Source of the DNA: CAYHPY01 sp964358485
Lineage (GTDB): Bacteria > Elusimicrobiota > Elusimicrobia > UBA1565 > UBA9628
Direction of reading: 5' to 3'
Assembly: GCA_964358485.1 (NCBI GenBank)
Contig: CAYHPY010000013.1
Span: 1 to 57,300, forward strand
Length of the DNA: 57,300 bases
Positions 42,501 through 50,870 of the stretch are shown here, piece by piece. The number at the start of each line of letters is the position of its first letter. The first letter of the stretch is position 1. Made by a program: the position numbers and the translations under genes. The notes under the pieces are model-generated. The model was given only the letters and a program-made list of their open reading frames with translations, was not told the origin of the DNA and made no database searches.

Positions 42501-45500
42501 TCGTGCTTGGCCAGGACAAATCCGGCGTTGAGACGCGCCACCTCCCAAAGGCTCCCATCGGGCCCGACGGCCAAGGCCTTTCCGTCGCCCGTGGTCCCGC
42601 CGCCCCCGCCTCCTCCGCCCTCGCAAAAGGCGAACAGGGTTCCCGAGGAGTCCAACCCTTGCCCCGGCTCCCGCGTCTGGGCCGTGATGGAGCCGGAACC
42701 GATGGGGCCGGATCCGGTTTGGTCCCGTCCGTCGGCGTCATAGATGTGGATGTGCAGGTTGTAAGCAGTCGAAGGCTCTAGGCCGGCGAGGGTGGGAGTC
42801 GTGGACTGGCTCGTCGGGCTGAAACGATCCCCTCCCCGGAAATCCGCCGTCAGGCAATCGCCGGTGTCGAAGTGGACGGCATAGAGGGTGCCCTCAGGAT
42901 TGCCGCTGGGGTTCCAGGCCAGGGCCAGGGTCGTGGAGGAGCGGGCGGTCGCGCGGAATTCCGTCAATCCGTTGAGGCGTCGCGTGACCGTGATCCGGGA
43001 GACCCCTTCCGGGAATTCGTTCTGAAATTGTCCGTTGAGGTCCCGGGCCCGGGATTCGATGATGAAGACCCCCGTCCCGCTGTGGATGGCGAACGGGGAA
43101 TTCAAGGTCCAGTTTTCCGTGCCCGAGGCGGGGACGAAGACTTGCCCCGGGCCATAGGCGGCGCCGTTCCAGTAAAAACCGTCGGCGGCCCGCTGGACCG
43201 AGACCGCGACATCGGCGATCCCGGCCGGAGAGGCGGCCGTTCCGGAGATGGTCAATAAGGATGTGACGACCGAGCCGTAGGCCGGGAAGGTCACCGCGGA
43301 CATCGCGCCGCCCGAGGGCGGCGGGCCCTCCTCGCAGCTTGTGTAGTCCGCGGGGCCCACGCTCTGGAGCCCCTGGCCGGGAGGCAAGGTGGCCAGGATC
43401 ACCTTGTTGGGAGAGGGGCCCGTCACTCCGTTGTCGGGGACGTCGGTATGGACGTGGAAAAGATGTGTGGTGCCGGGAGAAAGGCCGTTCAAGGTGATCG
43501 AGGTGGTGGAAGCCAGCTCCGCGAAGCCGCCGGGAGGCGCCCCCGCGTCGGCGCAGGTCAGATTTCCCGTGGCCCATTCGACGGAGTAGATCTGCCCCGG
43601 CGGATTCGAGAAATCGTCCCACTCCAGGGAAATACTGGTGTCGGAGCGGGCCACCGCGCGCAAGTTCGTGGGCGGGGAGAGGTTCAAGTGCGGGTTGGCC
43701 ACGGCCAGGGCCGCGCCCGTGATGGCTGCCTCGCGCGCTTGGAAATGTCCCCGCGCCGTGGCGCCGCCGGCCACGCTCAGGGAGGCGTTCGGGGCGTAGA
43801 GAATGGCCCGCAGGAACGCCCCGCCCGCCAGCCGGACGGGAAGGGCCGAATCGCTGAAGATGACCAAGTCGGTGGTGGGGCCCCGGTTGACGATGGAGCG
43901 CCCTTCCACCGAGATCTGCCCCCGGACGAACAGGTTGACGCGGCCCGCGGTCTCCAGGACCGCGCCTCCGGTCACCGTGAGGCCGGAAAGCAGGTAGGTC
44001 CCCGAGGCCAGGCTCAGCGTCTGATGGCCGGTCACGACCAGGGCCCCTTCCTTATTGAAGGCCGGGGGGGCGGGCAGGGCGGTTGCTTGAATTGTTTCCA
44101 AGAGGGGGGCCAAGTCCACGGGTAAGCAATTGACCGTTCCCGCCGTCACGTTTCCGGTCACGGAGGACTTGCCCACGCTTCGGAGGGTCCCGGCGGTGGC
44201 ATTTCCGGCCAAGGTCGAGTTCCCCGCCAGACTGATCAGACCGTTTGCCGCGATATCGCCCTCCAGTCGGGCCGTTCCCTTGAGGTCGACGCCCGCGCAT
44301 GCACCCAGGAGGCGCCCGCCCGCCAGGAAGGGAGTAATTTCAAAGCTTGGAACGGCACGGACCGTGACGCTCACCGAGCGAAGGGGCTCGGCATTGCCCA
44401 CGCGGTCAACGGCCGAGAAGCTCAGCGTGTGGGTCCCCGGTCCCAGGACGAAGGCGTCCGCAAAATCCGCCATCGGAGCGCCGTCCGTTGAAAAGCGGAC
44501 CCCCGCCACGCCCGATGCCGTGTCGGTCGAGGCCAAACTCAATTGATCCGTGGCCGACAAGGAAAGAGCCCCCTCCGCCGCGGCGACGCCGTTGACCTGC
44601 AAGCTGGTGCTCGGCGCTTGGCCGTCCGAGGTCAGAGGCAGGGACCGGGCGCTCTCCAGGTTGCCCGCCAGGTCGGCGGCACGGTACTGGAGCGTGTGGG
44701 TGCCCGCGGTCAAAGTGAACGGGCTCGTGAAGGTCGCGAAGCTTCCGCCGTCCAAAGCGGTATCGATGCGGGCCAGGCCTGAGCCGGGGGAAGGGTCTTC
44801 GGCGGTGAAGCCCACAAAGGCCGAAGTGCTTACGAAGATCGTTCCGGCCGTATCCGTAAAGGAAGAAACCCCGACTTGGACCGTGGTGACCGGCGGGACG
44901 ATATCCACGGTCGGCGGCGGCGGGGGCGGCGGTGGTTCTTGCTCCGGGGGGGCCACGGGGCTTGACGCCAGGACGGCGTAGAGCGAGCCGATCCGGGGCA
45001 GTTCCGCCGTCACGAAGGAATTGACTCGGTCGGTGGAGGGAGAGCCCAGGGCCTCGAAGCTCCCGTCCGGAGCGATGCGGGCGATGAAAAGGTCCTCCAG
45101 CGGAAACCCCAGCGCCAAGGACGCCTCCGGGTTGAAGTCCAGCTTGAGGACCGCGGGCGGATCGAGCGCGGTGTCGTGCGGCCCCAGCTCGAAGGCGGGG
45201 CCGGCCAGGTGCATGCCTTGGGCCTGGAGCGCGGCGACCGCGGCCCCGGGCACGGAGCCCGGCGCCGCGCTCACCCCGGCCGAGTTGCCCACCAGCTCCA
45301 GGCCGGGCAGTTCGACCAAGGCCGGGTTTTCGTAATCGGGACTTTCGAGCTCGAAGAGGTCCGGGGGATTGGCCTGGGCCTGTTCCAGGGAAATGCGCTC
45401 CGGCGGGGGCAAGGTGAAGGTCATGGCGTGGCCCACCGTGTCTACTTCCGCCGTCACCTTGGTCCGCACGCCCTCGGTGCTGACCCGCACCACCCGGCCG

Positions 45501-48043
45501 CGCTCTTCCTGGGCGGGGGTCAGGCCCGCCGCGTCATAAGTCGCCTTGACCTGAAAGGGGCTGGCGATCAGCGGCGCGCCTGGGTGCGACGCGACCATGA
45601 GCGCTCCGTCCCGCGGCAGGCCCCGAAACCCCCGGTCCGGGCTGCCGCCGGTCTGAGCCATGACCAGAAACCCCCAGCTCGTCACGTCCAACGCTGAAGC
45701 CGTGACGCCGAAGTTGGCCGGCACGCTCTGAGCGTTGCCGATGGCCACCGGGATGCCGCCCGCCGGGACCCCGGTCGTGAGCACGATCTGGCCGATAAGC
45801 GGCTCCCCGGCCGACGCTACCTCCGCCTCGAAGTTGCGCGCCTCCAGGCACACGATGGGCGGTTCCGCCGAGAACCGAAGGCAGTTGTTCCTGGTCGTCG
45901 GGGCCACCTTATTGAACGTCACGGCCAGCTTGAAGAAGCGCCGGACTGGGTTGTAGCCTTGGGCCAGTTGGAGGATCTCTAAGGGGTTCTCCGGGCTGGC
46001 CTTGACGTCCGCCTCGATAAGGGTCACGCTCGACCCGAGGGACTCGGGGGCGTCGCCGGTCCTGAGGGTCAAGGTCACGCGGCCGATGATCTGGGGTCCC
46101 TCGGGAAGGGAGCCGCTGATCGGCGCTGCTTCCCTAAGGCGGACGTCGACCGGAACGTGACGGCGCTCGATGCCGTCGTCGAGGTCCCGCACCCAGCCGA
46201 CGGGGATGACCGCCCCGGGGAGGAGCTTGGAGTGCCCTTCGAGCAGGTCGTAGAGCGGGGACTCTTGGTTGCCGAGGGTGGGGGCGGGGGACCAGGGGTA
46301 GGGCTTGAAGTCGGCGGTGCTGGTGAAAGACCCCGCCCACCCGCCCTGCCCGGCCGAGACCACCCCGACCATCACGCCTCCGTCGCGGTCCCGGACGTAG
46401 AGCTGGTAGGCCGCCTGGGTCGCGTCCCGGGTGTCGGGTTTCCCCGGGACCATGGTGAGGGTGACGGCTCCCGGGGGCGTGGCGAAGGGCGGTAGGGTGT
46501 CGAGCGTGAAGTTTTGGGCGGCCGCCAAGCCCGTGAGGGGAGCGGCGGCGTGGAGGGTGGTGTTCAAGGGATCGGCGAGCTCGGGCTTGAGGGCTTCCGC
46601 GCGCAGAAGTTCGCGCGTGCTGGTGAGATTTAGGATCAGGTTCCCCGAGAAGGTTCCATTGCCGGGGTCAAACACGGAACTTGAATTGGGCGAGAGGCCC
46701 AAGCCCATGCTCTCGACGGCCCAGGAAAGGCGGGTCTCGGAGCCGTTGGGGCTGAAGGCCGAGAAAGTGTGGGAGCCGGGGGGCAGGTCCTTGATGCGGG
46801 CGCGGACGCGGGTGGTTCCCGCCGGCAACGCGGAAGGATCGGCGCCGGCGGGCTCCAGGACCTCGATGGTGCCCGTCCCCTCGGAGGCGACGGTCAGGCG
46901 GGAGACGTTGCCGGCGATTTCGGTCGTGCATTCCGGGCCGTGGGAGACGCCGTTGGCTGAGTTGGAGGTGCCGGCCGCGTTGGTGAAGACGAGTTGGGCG
47001 CCGTTGCAGAGCATGGAGACTTGGGGAGGGCGCTTTATTTTGAAATTAATGCAATTGGCTCCCTGTGCAGGCAGGCTGCCAATGTTACCGCCATTGCCTT
47101 TAATATCCTTGGCGAGGACGCATAGTTTGTACGTTCCATCCTGCAGGGGATCCAAGGCGAACGGCATTTCTACAGCGGATGAATTTATCTGGCCATGTGC
47201 CCAGTAATAAGAATCGAGCGTTCCATTAAGGGTTCCAAGGGAAATTGTTGTGTCGTAGGCCTTTCCGGGAGCACCAATAAGGGCCCGACGAAACGCACTG
47301 TAGGATTGCCTTGGAAATGCATTGGCGACAAGGTGGCCAGTATCAGCGGTATAAACCTGAAACCCAATCTGATATACGCCAGTATTGTCGCTGCCACTGC
47401 TCTGGATATCTTTCGCATGAGCTCGAATTCTGATTTTCTTAGCGGTGAGAGGTGCGGCCAGGCTCAGCGCCAATCCGGGATTGGCGGTGTCAAATAATTC
47501 GACTTCCGATACGACGGGGGCGGCGGTGTCCTGATAATTATCGAGCGCTCCAATTCTTAGATTATTTTGAACAATTTTGTCATCCAAATCCGTCTCCCGC
47601 AGATGAACATGGTTGCGGTTATCAATCTCGCCCAATATGGTAATGCCCATTTCTACGGGAACCCCTGTCGGTCCCGCGGCGTTAACAAGGGCCGCCAGTC
47701 CGGAGTCTGGGATAACATGTACGAATCGAAAATTCGCATTCGAGGCGCCAACATCTACTCTGTGGCCGCTCATGTTGATATCGCCCGTGGTCACGGTTCC
47801 GGAAACGACCGAGAACACGGATGTGCTTTGGGGCCGGCCCACATCCGTGCCATCGTGGAAATGAGGGCAGGGCGCTGGGCAGCCCTGAATCTCCGTGTCG
47901 CGGTATTCCCCAATGACCCCATTGATCGGGCTTGGATCATGCAGCGTGCCCTGCGCGGGAAACACGGGCCATTGATATGCCTGCACCCCTGGGACTGCAA
48001 CGAGCAGGCCGAGCAAAAGTAGATGCGAGCCCGTTCTTTTCAT
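36599..48043 (-). CDS. Giant multidomain secreted surface protein (3814 residues)
   Basis: Signal peptide (MKRTGSHLLLLGLLVAVPGVQA). Order with rough positions: M23-like fold 25-190 (HFHDGTDV near 61, NHVHLRE near 146); Ig-like 190-340; beta-rich 340-1030; proline linker; two OmpL47-type Ig repeats (about 1050-1240); a polymer-forming, bactofilin/DUF7305-like section 1238-1454 (LKGTARLEGDIAANGLISLAGNSTL); fibronectin-III and Ig repeats 1458-1810; seven-blade-like propeller 1815-2175; Ig and FnIII 2175-2390; second propeller 2394-2755; alternating Ig repeats 2755-3580; acidic DEDSDG segment; FlgD/T9SS-like C-terminal domain 3718-3814 (AYAFPNPAKGVSPTIRLQTRG...YNVFREVV). The two propellers and the fibronectin units are clear internal duplications. 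Probably an exported adhesin or matrix protein. It overlaps the upstream gene by 4 nt. Confidence 0.85.
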   Translation of the reverse strand: MKRTGSHLLLLGLLVAVPGVQAYQWPVFPAQGTLHDPSPINGVIGEYRDTEIQGCPAPCPHFHDGTDVGRPQSTSVFSVVSGTVTTGDINMSGHRVDVGASNANFRFVHVIPDSGLAALVNAAGPTGVPVEMGITILGEIDNRNHVHLRETDLDDKIVQNNLRIGALDNYQDTAAPVVSEVELFDTANPGLALSLAAPLTAKKIRIRAHAKDIQSSGSDNTGVYQIGFQVYTADTGHLVANAFPRQSYSAFRRALIGAPGKAYDTTISLGTLNGTLDSYYWAHGQINSSAVEMPFALDPLQDGTYKLCVLAKDIKGNGGNIGSLPAQGANCINFKIKRPPQVSMLCNGAQLVFTNAAGTSNSANGVSHGPECTTEIAGNVSRLTVASEGTGTIEVLEPAGADPSALPAGTTRVRARIKDLPPGSHTFSAFSPNGSETRLSWAVESMGLGLSPNSSSVFDPGNGTFSGNLILNLTSTRELLRAEALKPELADPLNTTLHAAAPLTGLAAAQNFTLDTLPPFATPPGAVTLTMVPGKPDTRDATQAAYQLYVRDRDGGVMVGVVSAGQGGWAGSFTSTADFKPYPWSPAPTLGNQESPLYDLLEGHSKLLPGAVIPVGWVRDLDDGIERRHVPVDVRLREAAPISGSLPEGPQIIGRVTLTLRTGDAPESLGSSVTLIEADVKASPENPLEILQLAQGYNPVRRFFKLAVTFNKVAPTTRNNCLRFSAEPPIVCLEARNFEAEVASAGEPLIGQIVLTTGVPAGGIPVAIGNAQSVPANFGVTASALDVTSWGFLVMAQTGGSPDRGFRGLPRDGALMVASHPGAPLIASPFQVKATYDAAGLTPAQEERGRVVRVSTEGVRTKVTAEVDTVGHAMTFTLPPPERISLEQAQANPPDLFELESPDYENPALVELPGLELVGNSAGVSAAPGSVPGAAVAALQAQGMHLAGPAFELGPHDTALDPPAVLKLDFNPEASLALGFPLEDLFIARIAPDGSFEALGSPSTDRVNSFVTAELPRIGSLYAVLASSPVAPPEQEPPPPPPPPTVDIVPPVTTVQVGVSSFTDTAGTIFVSTSAFVGFTAEDPSPGSGLARIDTALDGGSFATFTSPFTLTAGTHTLQYRAADLAGNLESARSLPLTSDGQAPSTSLQVNGVAAAEGALSLSATDQLSLASTDTASGVAGVRFSTDGAPMADFADAFVLGPGTHTLSFSAVDRVGNAEPLRSVSVTVRAVPSFEITPFLAGGRLLGACAGVDLKGTARLEGDIAANGLISLAGNSTLAGNATAGTLRSVGKSSVTGNVTAGTVNCLPVDLAPLLETIQATALPAPPAFNKEGALVVTGHQTLSLASGTYLLSGLTVTGGAVLETAGRVNLFVRGQISVEGRSIVNRGPTTDLVIFSDSALPVRLAGGAFLRAILYAPNASLSVAGGATARGHFQAREAAITGAALAVANPHLNLSPPTNLRAVARSDTSISLEWDDFSNPPGQIYSVEWATGNLTCADAGAPPGGFAELASTTSITLNGLSPGTTHLFHVHTDVPDNGVTGPSPNKVILATLPPGQGLQSVGPADYTSCEEGPPPSGGAMSAVTFPAYGSVVTSLLTISGTAASPAGIADVAVSVQRAADGFYWNGAAYGPGQVFVPASGTENWTLNSPFAIHSGTGVFIIESRARDLNGQFQNEFPEGVSRITVTRRLNGLTEFRATARSSTTLALAWNPSGNPEGTLYAVHFDTGDCLTADFRGGDRFSPTSQSTTPTLAGLEPSTAYNLHIHIYDADGRDQTGSGPIGSGSITAQTREPGQGLDSSGTLFAFCEGGGGGGGGTTGDGKALAVGPDGSLWEVARLNAGFVLAKHDSGARLLASVELPGAMEDGNWSIHFDGAGNATAVGTSLPPGDSAATVTIYRADPSGQTLLSSAAWTAPAGANAFAFDAAGDLLITGAVVTEGASGGPTAALALWRRGPDGRIELTATYGGGGIDVGLRLQADASGNLWVLGYSSNPAASGPNKLEAALWKFDPAGTALLAGPFRLGTFIREPDDRMGAALLYSNGALYAASSRLNSLGNADLAFHKLDLSGAVAFGRAWHGEGATDEIPAALAAGPAGELLIAGRTGTSSSRALALWSYSAGGGLLAAETVPEIGGANGLALAGADIWLAVSGSSSPFRLAGRTALPGAEGAQETIGDTTPPVTTLLWNTQPVTVSQVYALSTDSFSFSAVDTGSGVLETRFSLDDAPPQVYSAPFTIAVGTHALEFFSRDRAGNQEAPRLVAVTVSSAPASTVNPPLNLQVTGRSDTTLQVRWDANGNPNGTAYTVDYATGPGACVGQLLHSSGSVITTTTSATLENLLPSTTYHIHVHALNCPTGCGTSESTQVAVIATRAPGQGLEILTGSEALTCQPFGGPGPGPGSVPDGIALRADPFGNLWEAFRVDGSSFALAKFTSEGVFLSSVALPGAMEDGRLSIAFSAAGESYAVGAVAGTAPDRSDLAVFRVPPEGGRVLSVARLDSGFGNLDAAFDSTGELWIAGASVVSGDPQTENFQARLALWKYSPQDNLLRLTTTYGGPGGIDVGMGIALDPAANVWVAGLTLNPAPAGLERFDLALWKFAPDGASLAAGPFLRPGFARNPDEAAQAKVAIAGDAVFIAANRFEAAGDTDLHLLRYGLDGRLHFERRWSGSAGLDETVRDLAADTAGLALAGDADGGQRVGVWRYGLQGGLQSALTDPGVLGARALALQGSRTWLAVSQSSAPHPFQGLQVLAGTDAAVGVDTAAPTLALSPVPGSTTTAARPLVAALYSDEGSGVDPASIRLFLDGAEVTAQSVITASSISFHPGADLAQGLHTASATVSDRAGNAASAAASFIVDSVAPQTLLVIGDPRFGTGPVKITSATPLGFAVSEAGRTYYAVDSGSFTQFSAAVTLSTEGLRTLRYFSSDAAGNAEAVRTEALGLDASVPRTSLTLSGPSFTGPGGRLFVSSATAVGLSAEDPSIDGIAAGVARSEFRLDAATGATVFAGSFTLAEGEHALEYRSVDNLGLSEIARSTAIASDATPPATDLLVNGRLAPGGAFVAISTDAFALASTDTASGVLAARYSLDGGPVADFSVPFTLTPGTHTLAYFGVDNVGNSEPVRAASVSVTAPDTLAPALALSPAHGTVVTTARPEIFAAYSDPGGIDPASVRIILDGADVTGLSAVGTSSASFRPSADLSQGTHTAVARVADLAGHVATATSTFLIDSVAPMTTLLVGDPRSGSDPVFVSSRTLLGFSTSEPAQTFYAVDSMSFATFASSFPLAAEGLRTVNYFSRDSAGNQEVVQSSRVFNDLTAPLTAVRINGVPAAGASLSASSTDSFSLTSTDTASGLSRILLSLDGAPESPYATPFSLAPGTHTLVFQAEDKVGNGEARRTVAVSVEGPDSLAPSLSLTPPDQSTVTTATPLLVAAYADGGSGISPASLRLVLDGTDVTTLAAVTPSSAAFRPASPLAQGTHLVLAEVADAAGNRATASANWFLDSIPPVTTLLVNAIPADGTITASTTDSFSLSAADGGTGVAAILYSLDGGGEQVYSSAFSLAAGAHTLSYRSRDRAGNLEAARTTAISIPATGSSVSLDLKPETLNLASYGQFLSAHIEVTGAQSASRISTATVRISHVDGRLLSPPIFIDSKGPVSLTDEDSDGIVELKVKFPREAVAAALPGNAEPKVTVSGAFNGGGTFEASDTIRTLGKGPTTAAEPDETGLSLIAAYAFPNPAKGVSPTIRLQTRGTADSVQITIYNVFREVVHTASPGAPQRVDGRWTYDYSWSPSGQRTGIYTFRINARKAGYPEINAVGRVAVIR

Positions 48044-49385
48044 TGGCGCGGGGTCCCCCGCACAATGCTGAAATGAGAAACTTTGTCCGAACCGGCAACC
48101 ACTACGGTGCTTCCATCGGCGGAGAGCTTGATTGCCGCCTCCGGTGTGGAGAAAGTTCCTCCTGGGAGGGTTTCCTCCCGAAGCAACTTCCCTCCGGCGT
48201 CGATAAAAAATATGTGGTCCTTGTCGACGGCAAGGCGTCTTTGCGGCTGATTCGGATTAGGATACTCGAACCTCATCGTCATTCCGAGAACCACAATGAG
48301 TGAAAAATCCTCCGTGGCGTCAACTTTTCGCAGTGAGAATTGTGGCGTCTTGGTTTGGATGGCCTTGCCCGATGAGTCTTTTCCGGGAATTTGACCTTGG
48401 GTTCTCGACCATCGCCATAGCTCCTTTCCTGTTTCCACATCAATCATGGCAAGAAATCCGCCGGAGCGCGCCAAAAGCCGACGGCCATCACTTGAAAACT
48501 TTTCAGGAAATGCCTCAATGGACGGGCCTTCTGATTCTTTGCCGCTTATGTCGGCGAACCCCACGCCGTGGCCCCATTTATAAAAGGCCAAATTCCCTTT
48601 TGTCGGGGAGAATAATACCCTCCCTCCGTTCTCCAATTCGAAGAGTTTGTCGCCGCTGGAGCTGAAGACAAGTGCGCGGCGCTTTCGCCCATGCCGCGCC
48701 TCTACTCCAACCATTTGGCCATTATCGGAGAATTCCACATTGCTTACCTCAAACCCATCGGGCCATCCCGTGCCCGAGAATCCCTTCGCCCATTTGTTTC
48801 GAACGCCGCTGGCGTCATAGAAGATTGGAGGGCCGCCTGGAGTTGTCGGGCCGGGCCACCCCACTGCATAATCGCCCGAAGGAGCCGGCATGGGCTGGGT
48901 ATTGTCATTGAACTTTTCTAGATGGAGTGTCTGCCTGCCATCTAGGTCAAAAATGAAGTACTCTCCGCTAGTCCAGGATTCACGTTTTGAGCTGAAACCT
49001 TTTGTAATGTGCACCCCGATCGTCTTTTCTTGCCTTCCATTGTAGATGCGCGTCTTTATGTTCTGGTTATCTTGAGTCAGTCTTATGACGCGCTTCTTTA
49101 CATTGCCATCATCGTCAAAGAACTCAATTTCGCTCGATTTGACGGCAACTCTCGGGACTGGATACCCTTTCGCATCGCGGCCCAAAAGACACATTTCGGT
49201 GCCAGTTGGCAGCGGTTGAGTTCGTTTAATTCGCACCTCGATCAAGTCGTTTGCTTCGGGCGTGCTCTTCCGCGCCGGTTGCGCAGCGTGGATATTCGCC
49301 ACCGCGAAACTCGCAGTTAGGATCAGGACAGTTGCTTGGTTCATGCGCGCCATGATCTTTGCTCCTCCATAATCATCCGAGCCGT
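47040..49385. other. Low-GC segment spanning the 5' part of the giant gene and its upstream partner
   Basis: From about 47040 to 49385 the sequence is close to half GC, while the flanks are far richer in GC. The change falls inside the giant gene near residue 334. It includes the whole 48040-49353 gene. This points to acquisition or recombination of the promoter-proximal part of the operon. Confidence 0.65.
48040..49353 (-). CDS. Secreted beta-propeller-like (WD40/PQQ-type) protein
   Basis: 437 residues with a signal peptide (MARMNQATVLILTASFAVANIHAA). The body has repeating strand patterns ending in hydrophobic W/F positions, e.g. SNVEFSDNGQMVGVEARHGRKRRALVFSSSGDKLFELENGGRVLFSP, GFLAMIDVETGKELWRWSRTQG and AAIKLSADGSTVVVAGSDKVSHFSI, as in WD40 or PQQ-like propellers. 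ATG 49353 has GGAGGAG upstream; the frame is open further but the signal peptide begins here. The stop overlaps the giant gene start by 4 nt (ATGA), so the two are co-translated and may act together on the surface. Composition is much poorer in GC than the rest of the window. Confidence 0.75.
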   Translation of the reverse strand: MARMNQATVLILTASFAVANIHAAQPARKSTPEANDLIEVRIKRTQPLPTGTEMCLLGRDAKGYPVPRVAVKSSEIEFFDDDGNVKKRVIRLTQDNQNIKTRIYNGRQEKTIGVHITKGFSSKRESWTSGEYFIFDLDGRQTLHLEKFNDNTQPMPAPSGDYAVGWPGPTTPGGPPIFYDASGVRNKWAKGFSGTGWPDGFEVSNVEFSDNGQMVGVEARHGRKRRALVFSSSGDKLFELENGGRVLFSPTKGNLAFYKWGHGVGFADISGKESEGPSIEAFPEKFSSDGRRLLARSGGFLAMIDVETGKELWRWSRTQGQIPGKDSSGKAIQTKTPQFSLRKVDATEDFSLIVVLGMTMRFEYPNPNQPQRRLAVDKDHIFFIDAGGKLLREETLPGGTFSTPEAAIKLSADGSTVVVAGSDKVSHFSIVRGTPRQ

Positions 49386-49910
49386 TCACTGAGCGCGGTG
49401 TCCCTTGGATAATGGAACTCGAGCCCCCCTGGCCTTCCTTAATTCCGCGAACCCGACCCCCGCCGTCCAATAACGGACCGATATCCCGATCAGAACCGCA
49501 GCCAACCTGAGCGGGTCTTCCGGAATGACGCGCGCGGTGTCTATTTCCCGCCGGTCATCCCGGGAATGGCTGATCAGCCATTCCCCGGCCCGTTCCAGGG
49601 AGGGACGGACGAAGTAGCGCAGGAAATGAAGCTGACGGCCCGCTCCGTCCCGCGCCTCTATGGACAGTTCGGCGGAGGGCAGGTCCCGCCGGTCGGACGG
49701 CGCGGGCGCGGCAAGGGCTTCCCGCATCGCGGCCAGCGCCGAGTCCTGGAAGCGTTTGGCCGCGTTGAGCTGGGGCACCAGGGGTTCGGAGCCGTCGATG
49801 ATAAGGATGGATTCAAGCATCTGCTGGTGGGGCCATTCGTAGGGCGGCACCAATCGTTCGCTCTTGACCAGGGAGAAGAGATGGAGTTCCGAAACGAGGC
49901 CGCTGTCCAC
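49386..49910 (-). CDS. Unknown protein, possibly lacking its 5' end
   Basis: 174 residues from GTG 49910 (VDSGLVSELHLFSLVKSERLVPPYEWPHQQMLESILIIDGSEPLVPQL...). No signal peptide or membrane segment is seen and I recognise no family. The same frame stays open upstream as ...GIPPAVRGDFEEIAVYTFK back to an in-frame TAG, and those codons look protein-like but offer no ATG, GTG or TTG. Either it starts at GTG 49910 without a ribosome site or the 5' end has been lost. It stands between the low-GC operon and the response regulator, on the same strand. Confidence 0.5.
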   Translation of the reverse strand: MDSGLVSELHLFSLVKSERLVPPYEWPHQQMLESILIIDGSEPLVPQLNAAKRFQDSALAAMREALAAPAPSDRRDLPSAELSIEARDGAGRQLHFLRYFVRPSLERAGEWLISHSRDDRREIDTARVIPEDPLRLAAVLIGISVRYWTAGVGFAELRKARGARVPLSKGHRAQ

Positions 49911-50080
49911 CTTAAAAGTGTAGACAGCGATCTCCTCGAAATCTCCTCGAACGGCAGGCGGTATTCCGCGAGCGGTCGGCGATGTTAAAAAATCATTCTA
50001 AATACAAAACTTTTTTAACGCCGCCGGCGGAAATTTTTCGGGGAAAGTGCTCCCGTCCCTTGACAGGCCGCGGCTTGGGC

Positions 50081-50791
50081 CTAGGCGGCGAGGATCGTTT
50101 CGGGGTTGAAGGAGTAGCCGATCCCCTTGTGGCTGAAGAGGCAAGCCTTCCCGCTGCCGAGTTTTCGGCGCAACGCGGAGATTCGGTTGGCCAGCACCCG
50201 TTCTTGGCCCGGGGATTCCTCGTCCCAGAACATTCCCCAAAGGGCGGAATTGGAGTGGACCATGCCCGGCCGGCGCAGGAAGTGCAGCAAGAGTTCGAGT
50301 TCCTTGGGCTCGAGATGCGCGCGGACGCCGTCCACTTCAAGCGAATGGCTCTCCGGGTCGAACTTCAGCCAACCGAGGTCATAGAAGCCGTGAACTAAGA
50401 AAACACGATCCCGGCGGCGTTTGAGGGCGGTCAGCCGCGCCCGGAGCTCCTCGTCGGCGAACGGCTTGTTCAGGTAGTCGTCGGCCCCCGCTTCAAGTCC
50501 CGCGACGCGGTCCCGCGTCTCGGCCTCTCCGGAGACAACGAGCGTCGGGATCATTCGAATTTGCGGTTCCCGCTCCCGCCAACGCAGGAGGTCGATCCCG
50601 CTCATTCCGGGAAGGTGGACGTCCAGAATGATCGTGTCGAAGGTTTTCCGTTTCAGAAGGTGCTGGGCCTTCTCCCCGGTCTCGGCCAGGCGCCAGTCGA
50701 ACCGGCCGGCCTCCGTCTTCTCGAAGAACCACCGGAAGCGGTCCTGCCAGGACTCTTCGTCTTCAACGACGAGGACGCGGGTTTTGATCAT
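50081..50791 (-). CDS. OmpR/PhoB-type response regulator
   Basis: 236 residues. The receiver domain (1-120) has VLVVEDEE, the phosphorylated Asp57 in TIILDVHLPGMSG and the conserved Thr/Lys region VVSGEAE and YLNKPFADEEL. The winged-helix domain (about 140-236) contains LEPKELELLLHFLRRPGMVHSNSALW and ERVLANRISALRRKLGSGKACLFSHKGIGYSF. No histidine kinase gene adjoins it. The promoter TTGACT-18-TAGAAT lies 10 nt before ATG 50791. The target genes are unknown. Confidence 0.93.
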   Translation of the reverse strand: MIKTRVLVVEDEESWQDRFRWFFEKTEAGRFDWRLAETGEKAQHLLKRKTFDTIILDVHLPGMSGIDLLRWREREPQIRMIPTLVVSGEAETRDRVAGLEAGADDYLNKPFADEELRARLTALKRRRDRVFLVHGFYDLGWLKFDPESHSLEVDGVRAHLEPKELELLLHFLRRPGMVHSNSALWGMFWDEESPGQERVLANRISALRRKLGSGKACLFSHKGIGYSFNPETILAA

Positions 50792-50801
50792 GGCCAGCCG
50801 G

Positions 50802-50831
50802 ATTCTAGCCAAGCTCTCCCGCGCCAGTCAA
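50802..50831 (-). promoter_or_regulatory. Promoter TTGACT-18-TAGAAT of the response regulator (minus strand)
   Basis: -35 at 50831-50826, 18-nt spacer, -10 at 50807-50802, then 10 nt to ATG 50791; predicted leader only a few nucleotides. Confidence 0.65.
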
Positions 50832-50870
50832 TACGGGAGGCTTCGCGCCGGTTCTTTGAAAACCTGGCCC

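Noticed and set aside
50081..50791. Two-component pair
   Set aside because: No histidine kinase gene lies in the neighbourhood, so only an orphan response regulator is supported.
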